A stretch of 5,350 nt of DNA from an uncultured Eubacteriales bacterium (lineage in GTDB: Bacteria; Bacillota_A; Clostridia; Oscillospirales; Acutalibacteraceae), in assembly GCA_934454005.1 (NCBI GenBank), contig CAKSGI010000140.1, positions 1 through 5,350 on the forward strand, in the 5' to 3' direction. A program made the position numbers and the translations under genes. Position 1 is the first letter of the stretch, and each line of letters opens with the position of its first letter. Shown here piece after piece: positions 1 through 5,350 of this stretch. Under the pieces are notes generated by a model. The model made no database searches, was not told the origin of the DNA, and worked only from the letters and a program-made list of their open reading frames with translations.

Positions 1-2
1 TC

Positions 3-551
3 CTTAATGTTAGTACAAAAACAGTTGATTCTAACTATAGTCTTAGTATAGCAGAATTTTTAGAGGTGTATCAAAAACTCAGTTTTTTTCATGAAAATTA
101 TCATAGTGATATTGTAATTAATCTTGCAATACCCGCATATTTGCGTGGTGTAATAAGAAATGAGCAAAAATCGAATACCAATCATAAACTTAATCATATT
201 TACATCTATGGCAAGATATCTGATATGCCATTTACTCATACAGCGATTATAAAATATAATGGAGATGTTACTGGTAGTACAACACTCATTAATGATCATA
301 AATATGTCATAGGAAATGTTAAGAATGATACGTTAAGAAATATCTGGAATAGCGTAAATAGTATGGAAATCAGACAGAATATAGAAAAAATCAGAAATCA
401 AATATATGACCATAATTGCCGAGAGTGTAATGGAAAAAGGTTATGCTCTGCAGGTGATATTGGGTTTATAAATCCATATATAGTTAGTGGGCAATGTTTG
501 ATTAAAGATGAGTTGATGTTACTTGAGCAGAAAAATATAACTTTAGATTAG
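3..551 (+). CDS. Radical SAM/SPASM-domain protein, C-terminal fragment (5' end outside window)
   Basis: The frame is open from the left edge. A GTG at 66 could be read as a start, but the frame stays open upstream of it and no ribosome site precedes it, so this is the tail of a longer gene. About 183 residues are visible. The last 100 look like a SPASM domain: a strand followed by NGDVTGS (258-278), then IGNVKNDTLRNIWNS, the usual 'GN..e.sl.eiW' helix, then a cysteine cluster CxxCx5C at 417-446 and a last Cys at 495-497 (16 residues on). In SPASM enzymes such as anaerobic sulfatase maturases, this CxxCx5C plus the final Cys binds auxiliary [4Fe-4S] cluster II. The Cys usual after NGDV is Ser here (276-278), and the CxxxC partner of the third Cys is Asp, so cluster I is probably absent. 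The CxxxCxxC radical SAM core would lie upstream. Such proteins modify peptides or small molecules; the substrate is unknown. The gene is separated from the carrier-protein gene by 100 bases. Confidence 0.8.
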   Translation, partial: LNVSTKTVDSNYSLSIAEFLEVYQKLSFFHENYHSDIVINLAIPAYLRGVIRNEQKSNTNHKLNHIYIYGKISDMPFTHTAIIKYNGDVTGSTTLINDHKYVIGNVKNDTLRNIWNSVNSMEIRQNIEKIRNQIYDHNCRECNGKRLCSAGDIGFINPYIVSGQCLIKDELMLLEQKNITLD

Positions 552-560
552 GTACATTAA

Positions 561-589
561 AATTCCCAATATCCAAGTGATATTGAATT
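561..589 (+). repeat. Inverted repeat / stem-loop after the radical SAM gene
   Basis: CAATATC (567-573) and GATATTG (579-585) are perfect reverse complements around a 5-base loop, CAAGT. The flanking AATT (561-564) and AATT (586-589) can extend the stem to 11 pairs with a two-base bulge (CC, 565-566). The stem is A+T-rich. A run of five T lies at 595-599, five bases beyond the stem, so as an intrinsic terminator it would be weak. It could equally be an attenuator, an RNA-processing site that sets the relative level of the two halves of the operon, or chance in A+T-rich DNA. Confidence 0.45.
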
Positions 590-602
590 ACAAATTTTTA
601 TA

Positions 603-623
603 GAAAGGAAAAAGATGTTTTGA
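603..623 (+). promoter_or_regulatory. Strong ribosome site followed by a start-stop mini-ORF (ATG TTT TGA)
   Basis: GAAAGGA (603-609) is the best ribosome-binding sequence in this gap. It is followed at normal spacing by ATG (615-617), one TTT codon and TGA (621-623). The carrier-protein ATG at 652 has only a weak purine stretch before it. The mini-ORF could capture ribosomes that then reinitiate at 652. Alternatively, loss of one T from the TTTT run at 618-621 would join this ATG in frame to the carrier protein and add a 12-residue N-terminus. The sequence as given does not do this. Confidence 0.35.
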
Positions 624-637
624 TTTTTACAAACATC
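614..637 (+). repeat. Inverted repeat over the mini-ORF start
   Basis: GATGTTT (614-620) and AAACATC (631-637) are perfect reverse complements separated by 10 bases. The left arm includes the ATG at 615, and the hairpin lies between the good ribosome site at 603-609 and the carrier-protein ATG at 652. If it folds in RNA it could limit translation from 615 or bring the ribosome site closer to 652. With seven pairs, two of them G-C, it is only modestly stable. Confidence 0.35.
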
Positions 638-651
638 ATACAAGAATTAAG

Positions 652-900
652 ATGGATAAAATTGAAATTGAATTAAAAATAAATAATGCTGCAGATGAAT
701 TTTTTGAATCAGTTAAGGATGAGGTTGAGAAAGAAAATTTGGCACTACGTTATGCTATGAACTCCATAGATTCAATAGAGTTTCTTCTTGTGCTTGAGGA
801 AAAATTTGATATTGAATTTGATGAAGATCATTTTAATATCTCATTTTTGCAAGATAAGAGTAAAATTGTAGATTATATTTATGAGGTTATGGAGAGTTAA
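652..900 (+). CDS. Acyl carrier protein-like / peptidyl carrier protein
   Basis: This is an 82-residue acidic protein with the length and layout of a stand-alone carrier protein. Around Ser41 it reads SIDSIEFLLVLEEKFDIEF, matching the family pattern 'DS(L/I)..(V/L)...LE..F.I.(I/F)' of helix II. Ser41 in DSI is the expected 4'-phosphopantetheine attachment site. The Gly usually two residues before the Asp is replaced (NSIDS). Helix I is about residues 10-29 and helix IV about 68-80. It would carry an acyl, aminoacyl or peptidyl thioester in the cytoplasm. The start at 652 gives a complete helix I, but the ribosome site is weak (see the mini-ORF at 603-623). The stop is 3 bases before the glycosyltransferase start, so the two are probably translationally coupled. 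With no fatty-acid genes beside it and a BtrH-like gene in the same run, a role in specialised biosynthesis is likelier than housekeeping lipid synthesis (inference). D-alanyl carrier protein is a less likely alternative because no dlt genes are present. Confidence 0.88.
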   Translation: MDKIEIELKINNAADEFFESVKDEVEKENLALRYAMNSIDSIEFLLVLEEKFDIEFDEDHFNISFLQDKSKIVDYIYEVMES

Positions 901-903
901 TAT

Positions 904-1722
904 ATGATCGAAATATCTGTGATTATCCCATATTTTAATAAGTTCCAACGGTTAAAACAAACGATATCATCTTTAAATCAACAAGTGTTTGAGAAGAAAT
1001 TCGAAGTGATTATAGTAGATGATGGTTCCTTTGTTCCCTTAGAAGAGGAGATTAAAATGAATGGAATTCATATTAGATTTCCACTGGAGATAATCAGAGT
1101 GGAGAACAAAGGAAGAAGTGCTGCTAGAAATACTGGTGTTTCTCATTCGAAAGGAAATATCCTGTTATTTATCGATGATGATGTAGTGTTGCCTGAAAAT
1201 TTGATTCATAATCATTATAACTGGCATAAGAGTTTGCAATATAATGCGTTTGTCCATTCAAAAGTTATGGAAGACATTTCACTTTTGGTTTGTGAAGATT
1301 TGGACAATAATGGGAAAAGCTCTAGATTATCATCTCGAAGTCGTGAAAAGGTTCGGTTTCAATATAGTACGATTGAGCTTTTATTGATGAAACGAAAAAA
1401 TCAGGACTTTGACTGGTGTGGGTTTATTGGGAATAATGTTTCCGTTAAAAAAGAGGTTTTTCATGCAACAATAGGATTTCGTGAAAGCTTTATTGGTTGG
1501 GGCTGTGAAGATTTTGATATGGGTTATCAGTTAATAAAGAATGGAGTTAGTTTTATTTTTGATGATACCTGTGTGATACACTTGTCACATAAAAGAGAAA
1601 GTAATCATAATTATGAAATGGAATCAAATTTTGATCGATTTTATCAATTTTATCAGGATGAGAAAATACATAAGTTATATTTGTATTTGACAAAAAGATT
1701 AAGTTTGGAGGAGGTATTTTAG
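904..1722 (+). CDS. Family 2 glycosyltransferase with a galactosyltransferase-like C-terminal motif
   Basis: This is a 272-residue soluble GT-A fold enzyme expected to move a sugar from a nucleotide-sugar to an acceptor with inversion. It opens with the GT2 signature ISVIIPYFNK (4-13), then VDDGS (38-42), NKGRSAARNTGV, and the metal-binding DxD as IDDDVV (D91-D93). GNN at 176-178 and GWGCEDFDMG (198-207) match the acceptor-side region of GT2/GT7-C enzymes such as polypeptide GalNAc-transferases and chondroitin-type synthases (WGxEDxD). D203 is the likely catalytic base. There is no transmembrane segment, so it acts in the cytoplasm or at the membrane face. The start at 904 is set by GGAGAG (891-896), inside the end of the carrier-protein gene. 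Sugar and acceptor cannot be told from the sequence. Position between a carrier protein and a BtrH-like protein suggests it glycosylates the exported product. The fold call is confident; the substrate is not. Confidence 0.9.
   Translation: MIEISVIIPYFNKFQRLKQTISSLNQQVFEKKFEVIIVDDGSFVPLEEEIKMNGIHIRFPLEIIRVENKGRSAARNTGVSHSKGNILLFIDDDVVLPENLIHNHYNWHKSLQYNAFVHSKVMEDISLLVCEDLDNNGKSSRLSSRSREKVRFQYSTIELLLMKRKNQDFDWCGFIGNNVSVKKEVFHATIGFRESFIGWGCEDFDMGYQLIKNGVSFIFDDTCVIHLSHKRESNHNYEMESNFDRFYQFYQDEKIHKLYLYLTKRLSLEEVF
1707..1714 (+). promoter_or_regulatory. Strong Shine-Dalgarno-like site at the end of the glycosyltransferase gene
   Basis: GGAGGAGG (1707-1714) is the best match to the 16S anti-Shine-Dalgarno sequence in the window. 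The next ATG is at 1730, 15 bases on, and opens a 22-codon frame ending at 1798. The BtrH-like frame starts only at 1752, 37 bases on. The site is thus not well placed for either start, although GGAG (1725-1728) lies closer. It may feed a short leader frame that couples to the next gene. Confidence 0.4.
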
Positions 1723-1729
1723 ACGGAGC

Positions 1730-1798
1730 ATGTCTGAAAGTACACGTAATCATGCTAATGAAACTGGCGATATCATCATGTCACTTGGAACATTATGA
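1730..1798 (+). other. 22-codon ORF overlapping the start of the BtrH-like gene; uncertain
   Basis: ATG at 1730 opens a 22-codon frame (MSESTRNHANET..., stop TGA 1796-1798) that overlaps the first 47 bases of the BtrH-like gene in another frame. It lies just after the ribosome-like sequences at 1707-1714 and 1725-1728. The peptide is hydrophilic and has no Cys, no double-Gly leader and no core-peptide look, so I do not call it a precursor. It may be a coupling leader, chance, or the remains of a different N-terminus of the downstream gene. Confidence 0.2.
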
Positions 1799-2678
1799 TT
1801 GTCTACAAAAATCAGTTGGTGCTTTTTTACAATATATGCAACTAACATATGGAATGCTTACAATCGACGCCTGGGGCTTTTTATTTCAGAAAAAAGAGAA
1901 TAACTCCTATCAACTATATACAAATAAGGGCGATACAATTGAAAACTTAAAGCAGTACTATGGGTATGCTTTACATGAAATTATGAAAACAGATGAAATA
2001 GCAGATAGTATTAGAAATGGCGTTCCAGTTTTAGCATGTTTAAATCGAAATATGATAAACTGGGAAATAGATAATATTATTAATTTAGACGATCATTATG
2101 TTTTAATCATTGGCATTGATCAGGAAAATATGTTTTTTGTATGTTGTGATTCTGATGCAAAAGAGGAAAATGTTATAATTCCTTATCAGAATCGTGGAAT
2201 TTTGAAAAAAATGTGGACATTTCAAAAAGCAGGTAATCCGTTGACTGTTGATGAAGGGATGCTCAATGTTGCTATCCATAAAATACAGAACACGGAATTA
2301 GAAAGAAATCTTGTGGAGTTTTCAACCTATATAAAAGACCATATCGATGAATATCTCAGTGAGATTAGTTATGAAAAAGATAATTATCATCAGTCTGATA
2401 TTACATGGCAGCTTTATAACATCCGTACTGGACGAATACAGTTCATTCGATTTTTGGAAGAAGTCAATTGGGTAACAAACCGACCTGAAATTCGTCAATT
2501 AATCATGGAATTGAACGATGTTGCAGATGCTTGGAATAAATTCTGGTATTATTCAATTAAAATGAAATGTAAATATACTGAAAAAAATCTTCAACGACTT
2601 TATACTATTATGAACCATATACTTGCAAGTGAAAATCAAGCAATAAAAACGATAAAAATTCTATCAAAATCAGACTGA
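1752..2678 (+). CDS. BtrH-like / papain-fold cysteine acyltransferase or peptidase-like protein
   Basis: This 308-residue protein has an N-terminal half (about 1-160) that looks like the BtrH N-terminal/C39-like papain fold. Cys10 and Cys17 sit in CHLEHYDCLQKS before a helix and a YGMLT.DAWGF segment. HYVLIIGID follows (His115), then FFVCCDSD (Asp133). A Cys-His-Asp set is the expected active site; Cys17 at the helix start fits best, with Cys10 the alternative. In butirosin synthesis BtrH transfers an acyl group from the carrier protein BtrI to an amino sugar. The nearby carrier protein and glycosyltransferase make the same kind of step plausible (inference). The C-terminal half (about 165-308) is predicted mostly helical with many Trp, Tyr and charged residues, and I do not recognise it. 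There is no signal peptide or membrane segment. The start is uncertain: ATG 1752 and ATG 1758 both lack a clear ribosome site, and the frame stays open upstream. The stop is 10 bases before the ABC gene. A peptidase role is possible. Confidence 0.72.
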   Translation: MLMKLAISSCHLEHYDCLQKSVGAFLQYMQLTYGMLTIDAWGFLFQKKENNSYQLYTNKGDTIENLKQYYGYALHEIMKTDEIADSIRNGVPVLACLNRNMINWEIDNIINLDDHYVLIIGIDQENMFFVCCDSDAKEENVIIPYQNRGILKKMWTFQKAGNPLTVDEGMLNVAIHKIQNTELERNLVEFSTYIKDHIDEYLSEISYEKDNYHQSDITWQLYNIRTGRIQFIRFLEEVNWVTNRPEIRQLIMELNDVADAWNKFWYYSIKMKCKYTEKNLQRLYTIMNHILASENQAIKTIKILSKSD

Positions 2679-2688
2679 GGTATGAAAC

Positions 2689-4485
2689 ATGAAAGTAAGA
2701 GATATCTTGTTATGGATCAACAATACAATAAGAAAACATGATAAAAGCCTATACATTTTTATGATTTTATCAGCATCTTGTAATTCAATTTTTATTCTAT
2801 CATTTTCATTTTTACCTAAAATATTAGTTGGCTCACTTGTTGATTGTCTTCCTATAAAAAAAATCATATTATATATTGTAATATTTGGTCTGGTTATTGG
2901 AATAACAAAATTTATATATACTCATATGAATGAATATTGTGCAGCAAAGTATATGAAAATTCGTTTGTCAATTATTTGTGAGTTTGGTCTAAAATTTATG
3001 AACGTTAATTTTAGCACTATAAATTCAAATGATTTTTTAGATAAAAGTCAGAAAGCTGATAATTCAATTAACGGAAATCAACAAGGTTATGAGTGTGTAT
3101 TGAAAAGATTAACAATATTAATTAGTAACTTAAGCACTTGTATCATTAGTCTGTGTGTTATTGCTTCTCTTACTCCTATATTAATGATACCTGTCGTTAT
3201 AGTTATTTTCATCAGCAGATATTTAAATCAGAAAGCAAAAGCGAAAGAAAAAGCCATTATGGATGAAATAGTAACAGAACAAAGAAAAGCAGATTATTTT
3301 TTTGATGCAATGAGCAATGTACAATATGGAAAAGAAATAAGACTTAATTCATTTGCACCTTGGTTGCTAATGAAGTTAAAAAATCATTTATTGGGTATTA
3401 CAACTAAGAAAGAAAAAATATATGATAATAATCTAAATACGAAAATAATAATCTTTATATTAAATTTTGTAAGAGATATTATTATAAATATGTATCTCAT
3501 TGAAGCTGTTATGGAAAAGACAATTAATATTGGTGATTATTTAATGTATTTCTCAATTGTATATGCATTTTCGACAGCACTTATGGGAATTATGGATGAT
3601 ATTGTAGATCTTCGATATCATTGCATGTTCGTTGAAGACTTAATTAAGTTTGAACAAGAATTAAAAAATGATGTAGAGGAACAACAGCTCAAACCATGTT
3701 TAGATGACAATAACTGGACAATTCGCTTCGAACATGTTAGTTTTAAATATCCAAATACAGATTGCTTTGTTTTAAAGGATATCAACTTTGAAATACGTAA
3801 AAATGAAAAAATAGCTGTTATTGGTTTGAATGGTTCAGGAAAGACAACAATGATTAAGCTTCTTACCAGACTCTATGATGCAACAGAAGGAGCAATCTAT
3901 GTTAATAATATTAATATCCAAAATTATAACCGAACAGAGTATTATAGTTTATTTGCTCCAATGTTTCAGGAAGTATTCATGTTTGCCTTCTCACTTGGAG
4001 AAAATATTTCAATCAAAAATGAAAATGAAATTGATCTAAATCGCTTAGAAAATGCTATACAAAAGATACATTTTGAGCAGAAAGTGAAAGAGCTACCAAA
4101 AGGATTCGATACAAGTTGTATGAAAATCTTAGATGAGGATGGAGTTCAATTTTCAGGCGGAGAAGAACAAAAAATACTGCTTGCCAGAGCACTATATAAA
4201 GACTCGCCAATTATTATCCTAGATGAGCCAACCTCTTCCATGGATCCGATCTCAGAAGATAAGCTATACCAAGAATTTAACAAGATTATCAATGATAAAA
4301 CTACAATTTTTATTACACATAGATTAGCTAGCACTAGATTTTGCCATAGAATTTATGTCTTTAAAGATGGAGAAATAATTGAGACGGGAAGCCACGATGA
4401 ACTAATATTAAAAGATGGAGAATATAATCGATTATTCTCTATTCAAAAAAATTGTTATCAAGGGAATAGTAGCGAAAAAATGTAA
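2689..4485 (+). CDS. ABC exporter half-transporter (fused membrane and ATPase domains)
   Basis: This is a complete 598-residue type I (type IV fold) half-exporter. About six membrane segments are visible: 21-42, 57-78, 142-161, 163-178, 253-273 and 284-300. A cytoplasmic loop carries GKEIRL (214-219), a motif frequent in this exporter group. The ATPase domain starts near 345. It has an A-loop Tyr (Y354), Walker A GLNGSGKT (379-386, K385), Q-loop Q427, signature FSGGEEQ (488-494), Walker B IIILDE (508-513, catalytic E513), D-loop SMDP and switch H544. All catalytic residues are present, so it should hydrolyse ATP. There is no N-terminal C39 peptidase domain, so it would not itself cleave a leader peptide. 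TGAGG (2676-2680), overlapping the stop of the previous gene, is an ideal ribosome site 8 bases before ATG 2689. A second half-transporter follows 15 bases on, so the pair probably forms a heterodimer exporting the cluster's product. Confidence 0.95.
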   Translation: MKVRDILLWINNTIRKHDKSLYIFMILSASCNSIFILSFSFLPKILVGSLVDCLPIKKIILYIVIFGLVIGITKFIYTHMNEYCAAKYMKIRLSIICEFGLKFMNVNFSTINSNDFLDKSQKADNSINGNQQGYECVLKRLTILISNLSTCIISLCVIASLTPILMIPVVIVIFISRYLNQKAKAKEKAIMDEIVTEQRKADYFFDAMSNVQYGKEIRLNSFAPWLLMKLKNHLLGITTKKEKIYDNNLNTKIIIFILNFVRDIIINMYLIEAVMEKTINIGDYLMYFSIVYAFSTALMGIMDDIVDLRYHCMFVEDLIKFEQELKNDVEEQQLKPCLDDNNWTIRFEHVSFKYPNTDCFVLKDINFEIRKNEKIAVIGLNGSGKTTMIKLLTRLYDATEGAIYVNNINIQNYNRTEYYSLFAPMFQEVFMFAFSLGENISIKNENEIDLNRLENAIQKIHFEQKVKELPKGFDTSCMKILDEDGVQFSGGEEQKILLARALYKDSPIIILDEPTSSMDPISEDKLYQEFNKIINDKTTIFITHRLASTRFCHRIYVFKDGEIIETGSHDELILKDGEYNRLFSIQKNCYQGNSSEKM

Positions 4486-4500
4486 TGGAAGGCTAAAGAT

Positions 4501-5350
4501 ATGAGGTTAATTACGAAGCAAAGGAAAGTTTTAATGAAATTTTTTGGTGAGGCGTGGAGTATTTCTAAGATTTATTTTATCTACATGATTGTTAATATTT
4601 TAATTAAAGGATTTCTTCCTTTAGTTAATATTATGATACCCAAATTGATTATCAATGAGCTGACAGATGAACAGGAGTGGTTCAATCTAATACGCTATGT
4701 ATTGGAGATAGTAGGAATTAATTTTTTTGCAAATACTGTTATGAATATACTAGAGAATAGAATGCAACATTTTGAACAAGGATTTTCAAACCATTTAAAA
4801 GAAAAATTAGGAAATCAATCAATGAATATTGATTACAATTTTATAGAGAATCATAGTGATATGCAAAATTTTGAACGCGCAAAATGTGGAATGTTCTGGT
4901 ATTCTGGTGGGCTTACCAATGTTAGTAGGGCGATTTCTATTATCCTTTCTAATATCATAACCATAATTTGCATTATCAATGTGATTATCAGTACAAGACA
5001 AATCTATATCCTTATTGTTGGTTTTGTGGTAGGTTTCTTTGCATTTTCTGAAAAGATGAATAGTAAATATGATTTAACATTCTTTCGTGAGATGATTAAA
5101 TTTAATAGGGAATTTCGATATTATACAGGAATTATAAAAAATTTTCAATTTGGTAAAGAAATACGTCTTTTCTCTGCACAGAATCTAATAATGTCACGTT
5201 TGGATAAATATAGAAAATACTCTGATGAAATATTTAAGAACAGAGCAAAACAAAAGTCCATAACTGCATTATGGTTATCTTTTGTTTATCTTGTTTTTCA
5301 AATCTCTATGTACATTAGTATTTGTATTCAAATTGTGAGCGATCAGATCA
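4501..5350 (+). CDS. Second ABC half-transporter, N-terminal membrane part (3' end outside window)
   Basis: The frame from ATG 4501 is open for 283 codons to the right edge without a stop. GGAAGG (4487-4492), 8 bases upstream, is a good ribosome site, and the gap to the previous ABC gene is 15 bases. The visible part is an ABC-exporter membrane domain. Hydrophobic segments lie at about residues 24-46, 64-84, 145-164, 168-182 and 257-279. Residues GKEIRLFS (218-225) match GKEIRLNS at the same place in the upstream exporter, including the 'Y/F.FGKEIRL' lead-in, so the two are paralogous halves. There is no peptidase domain at the N-terminus. The ATPase domain would lie beyond the window, so its catalytic state (canonical or degenerate, as in asymmetric heterodimers) cannot be judged. 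The gene most likely encodes the partner of the preceding half-transporter. Confidence 0.92.
   Translation, partial: MRLITKQRKVLMKFFGEAWSISKIYFIYMIVNILIKGFLPLVNIMIPKLIINELTDEQEWFNLIRYVLEIVGINFFANTVMNILENRMQHFEQGFSNHLKEKLGNQSMNIDYNFIENHSDMQNFERAKCGMFWYSGGLTNVSRAISIILSNIITIICIINVIISTRQIYILIVGFVVGFFAFSEKMNSKYDLTFFREMIKFNREFRYYTGIIKNFQFGKEIRLFSAQNLIMSRLDKYRKYSDEIFKNRAKQKSITALWLSFVYLVFQISMYISICIQIVSDQI

Noticed and set aside
60..299. Minus-strand ORF of 79 residues
   Set aside because: It lies opposite the radical SAM C-terminal frame, has low-complexity Ile/Tyr/Met content, no family motif and no ribosome site; an antisense shadow in A+T-rich DNA.
66..551. Radical SAM fragment as a complete 161-residue protein starting at GTG 66
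   Set aside because: The same frame is open to the left edge, there is no ribosome site before 66, and a SPASM domain normally follows a radical SAM core.
583..648. Possible promoter before the carrier-protein gene (TTGAAT at 583, TATAGA at 599, TTGATT at 620)
   Set aside because: No pair of -35-like and -10-like hexamers has 16-18 base spacing; such matches are expected by chance at this A+T content.
652..900. Carrier protein as housekeeping fatty-acid AcpP or D-alanyl carrier DltC
   Set aside because: No fab, pls or dlt genes are adjacent, and the neighbours are a glycosyltransferase, a BtrH-like enzyme and exporters; a specialised carrier fits better, though sequence alone does not exclude the others.
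1553..1753. Minus-strand ORF of 66 residues across the end of the glycosyltransferase gene
   Set aside because: It is antisense to well-supported coding sequence and its protein has no recognisable feature.
2670..2867. Minus-strand ORF of 65 residues opposite the ABC exporter start
   Set aside because: The opposite strand encodes a clear exporter N-terminus with a good ribosome site; the antisense hydrophobic stretch mirrors the membrane segments.
4146..4334. Minus-strand ORF of 62 residues opposite the ATPase domain
   Set aside because: It is antisense to the signature, Walker B and H-loop region of the ABC gene, which is under clear protein-level constraint.
4819..5001. Minus-strand ORF of 60 residues
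   Set aside because: It is antisense to the second exporter, whose frame is open without a stop from 4501 to the window edge.

Overview
The window is strongly A+T-rich (about two-thirds by eye), with purine-rich Shine-Dalgarno sites, tightly packed genes and lysine-, isoleucine- and asparagine-rich proteins. This points to a low-GC Gram-positive bacterium (Bacillota, perhaps a clostridial or Lachnospiraceae-like lineage). No rRNA, tRNA, phage or IS marker is present, so the taxonomic call is an inference from composition only.

All supported genes lie on the + strand and read like one biosynthesis-and-export operon cut at both ends. In order: (1) the C-terminal part of a radical SAM protein with a SPASM-type domain, running in from the left edge to 551; (2) a 100-base gap (552-651) with two inverted repeats and a start-stop mini-ORF; (3) a free-standing acyl/peptidyl carrier protein (652-900); (4) a family 2 glycosyltransferase, 3 bases downstream (904-1722); (5) a protein resembling BtrH-type cysteine acyltransferases or C39-like papain folds (about 1752-2678); (6) a complete ABC half-exporter with fused membrane and ATPase parts (2689-4485); (7) the membrane part of a second ABC half-exporter (4501 to the right edge). 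No gene-free stretch exceeds 300 bases.

Working model (inference): the carrier protein holds an acyl or aminoacyl group as a phosphopantetheine thioester, and the BtrH-like protein transfers it to an amine or hydroxyl, as BtrH does from carrier BtrI in butirosin biosynthesis. The glycosyltransferase adds a sugar, the radical SAM enzyme makes a radical-based modification, and the two ABC half-transporters pair to export the product. No precursor peptide, carrier-loading ligase or adenylation enzyme, phosphopantetheinyl transferase or regulator is visible, so the product class (modified peptide, aminoglycoside-like sugar or lipid-linked glycan) stays open. The combination of radical SAM, carrier protein, GT2, BtrH-like enzyme and paired exporters is the most notable content and does not match a named pathway that I can identify with confidence.
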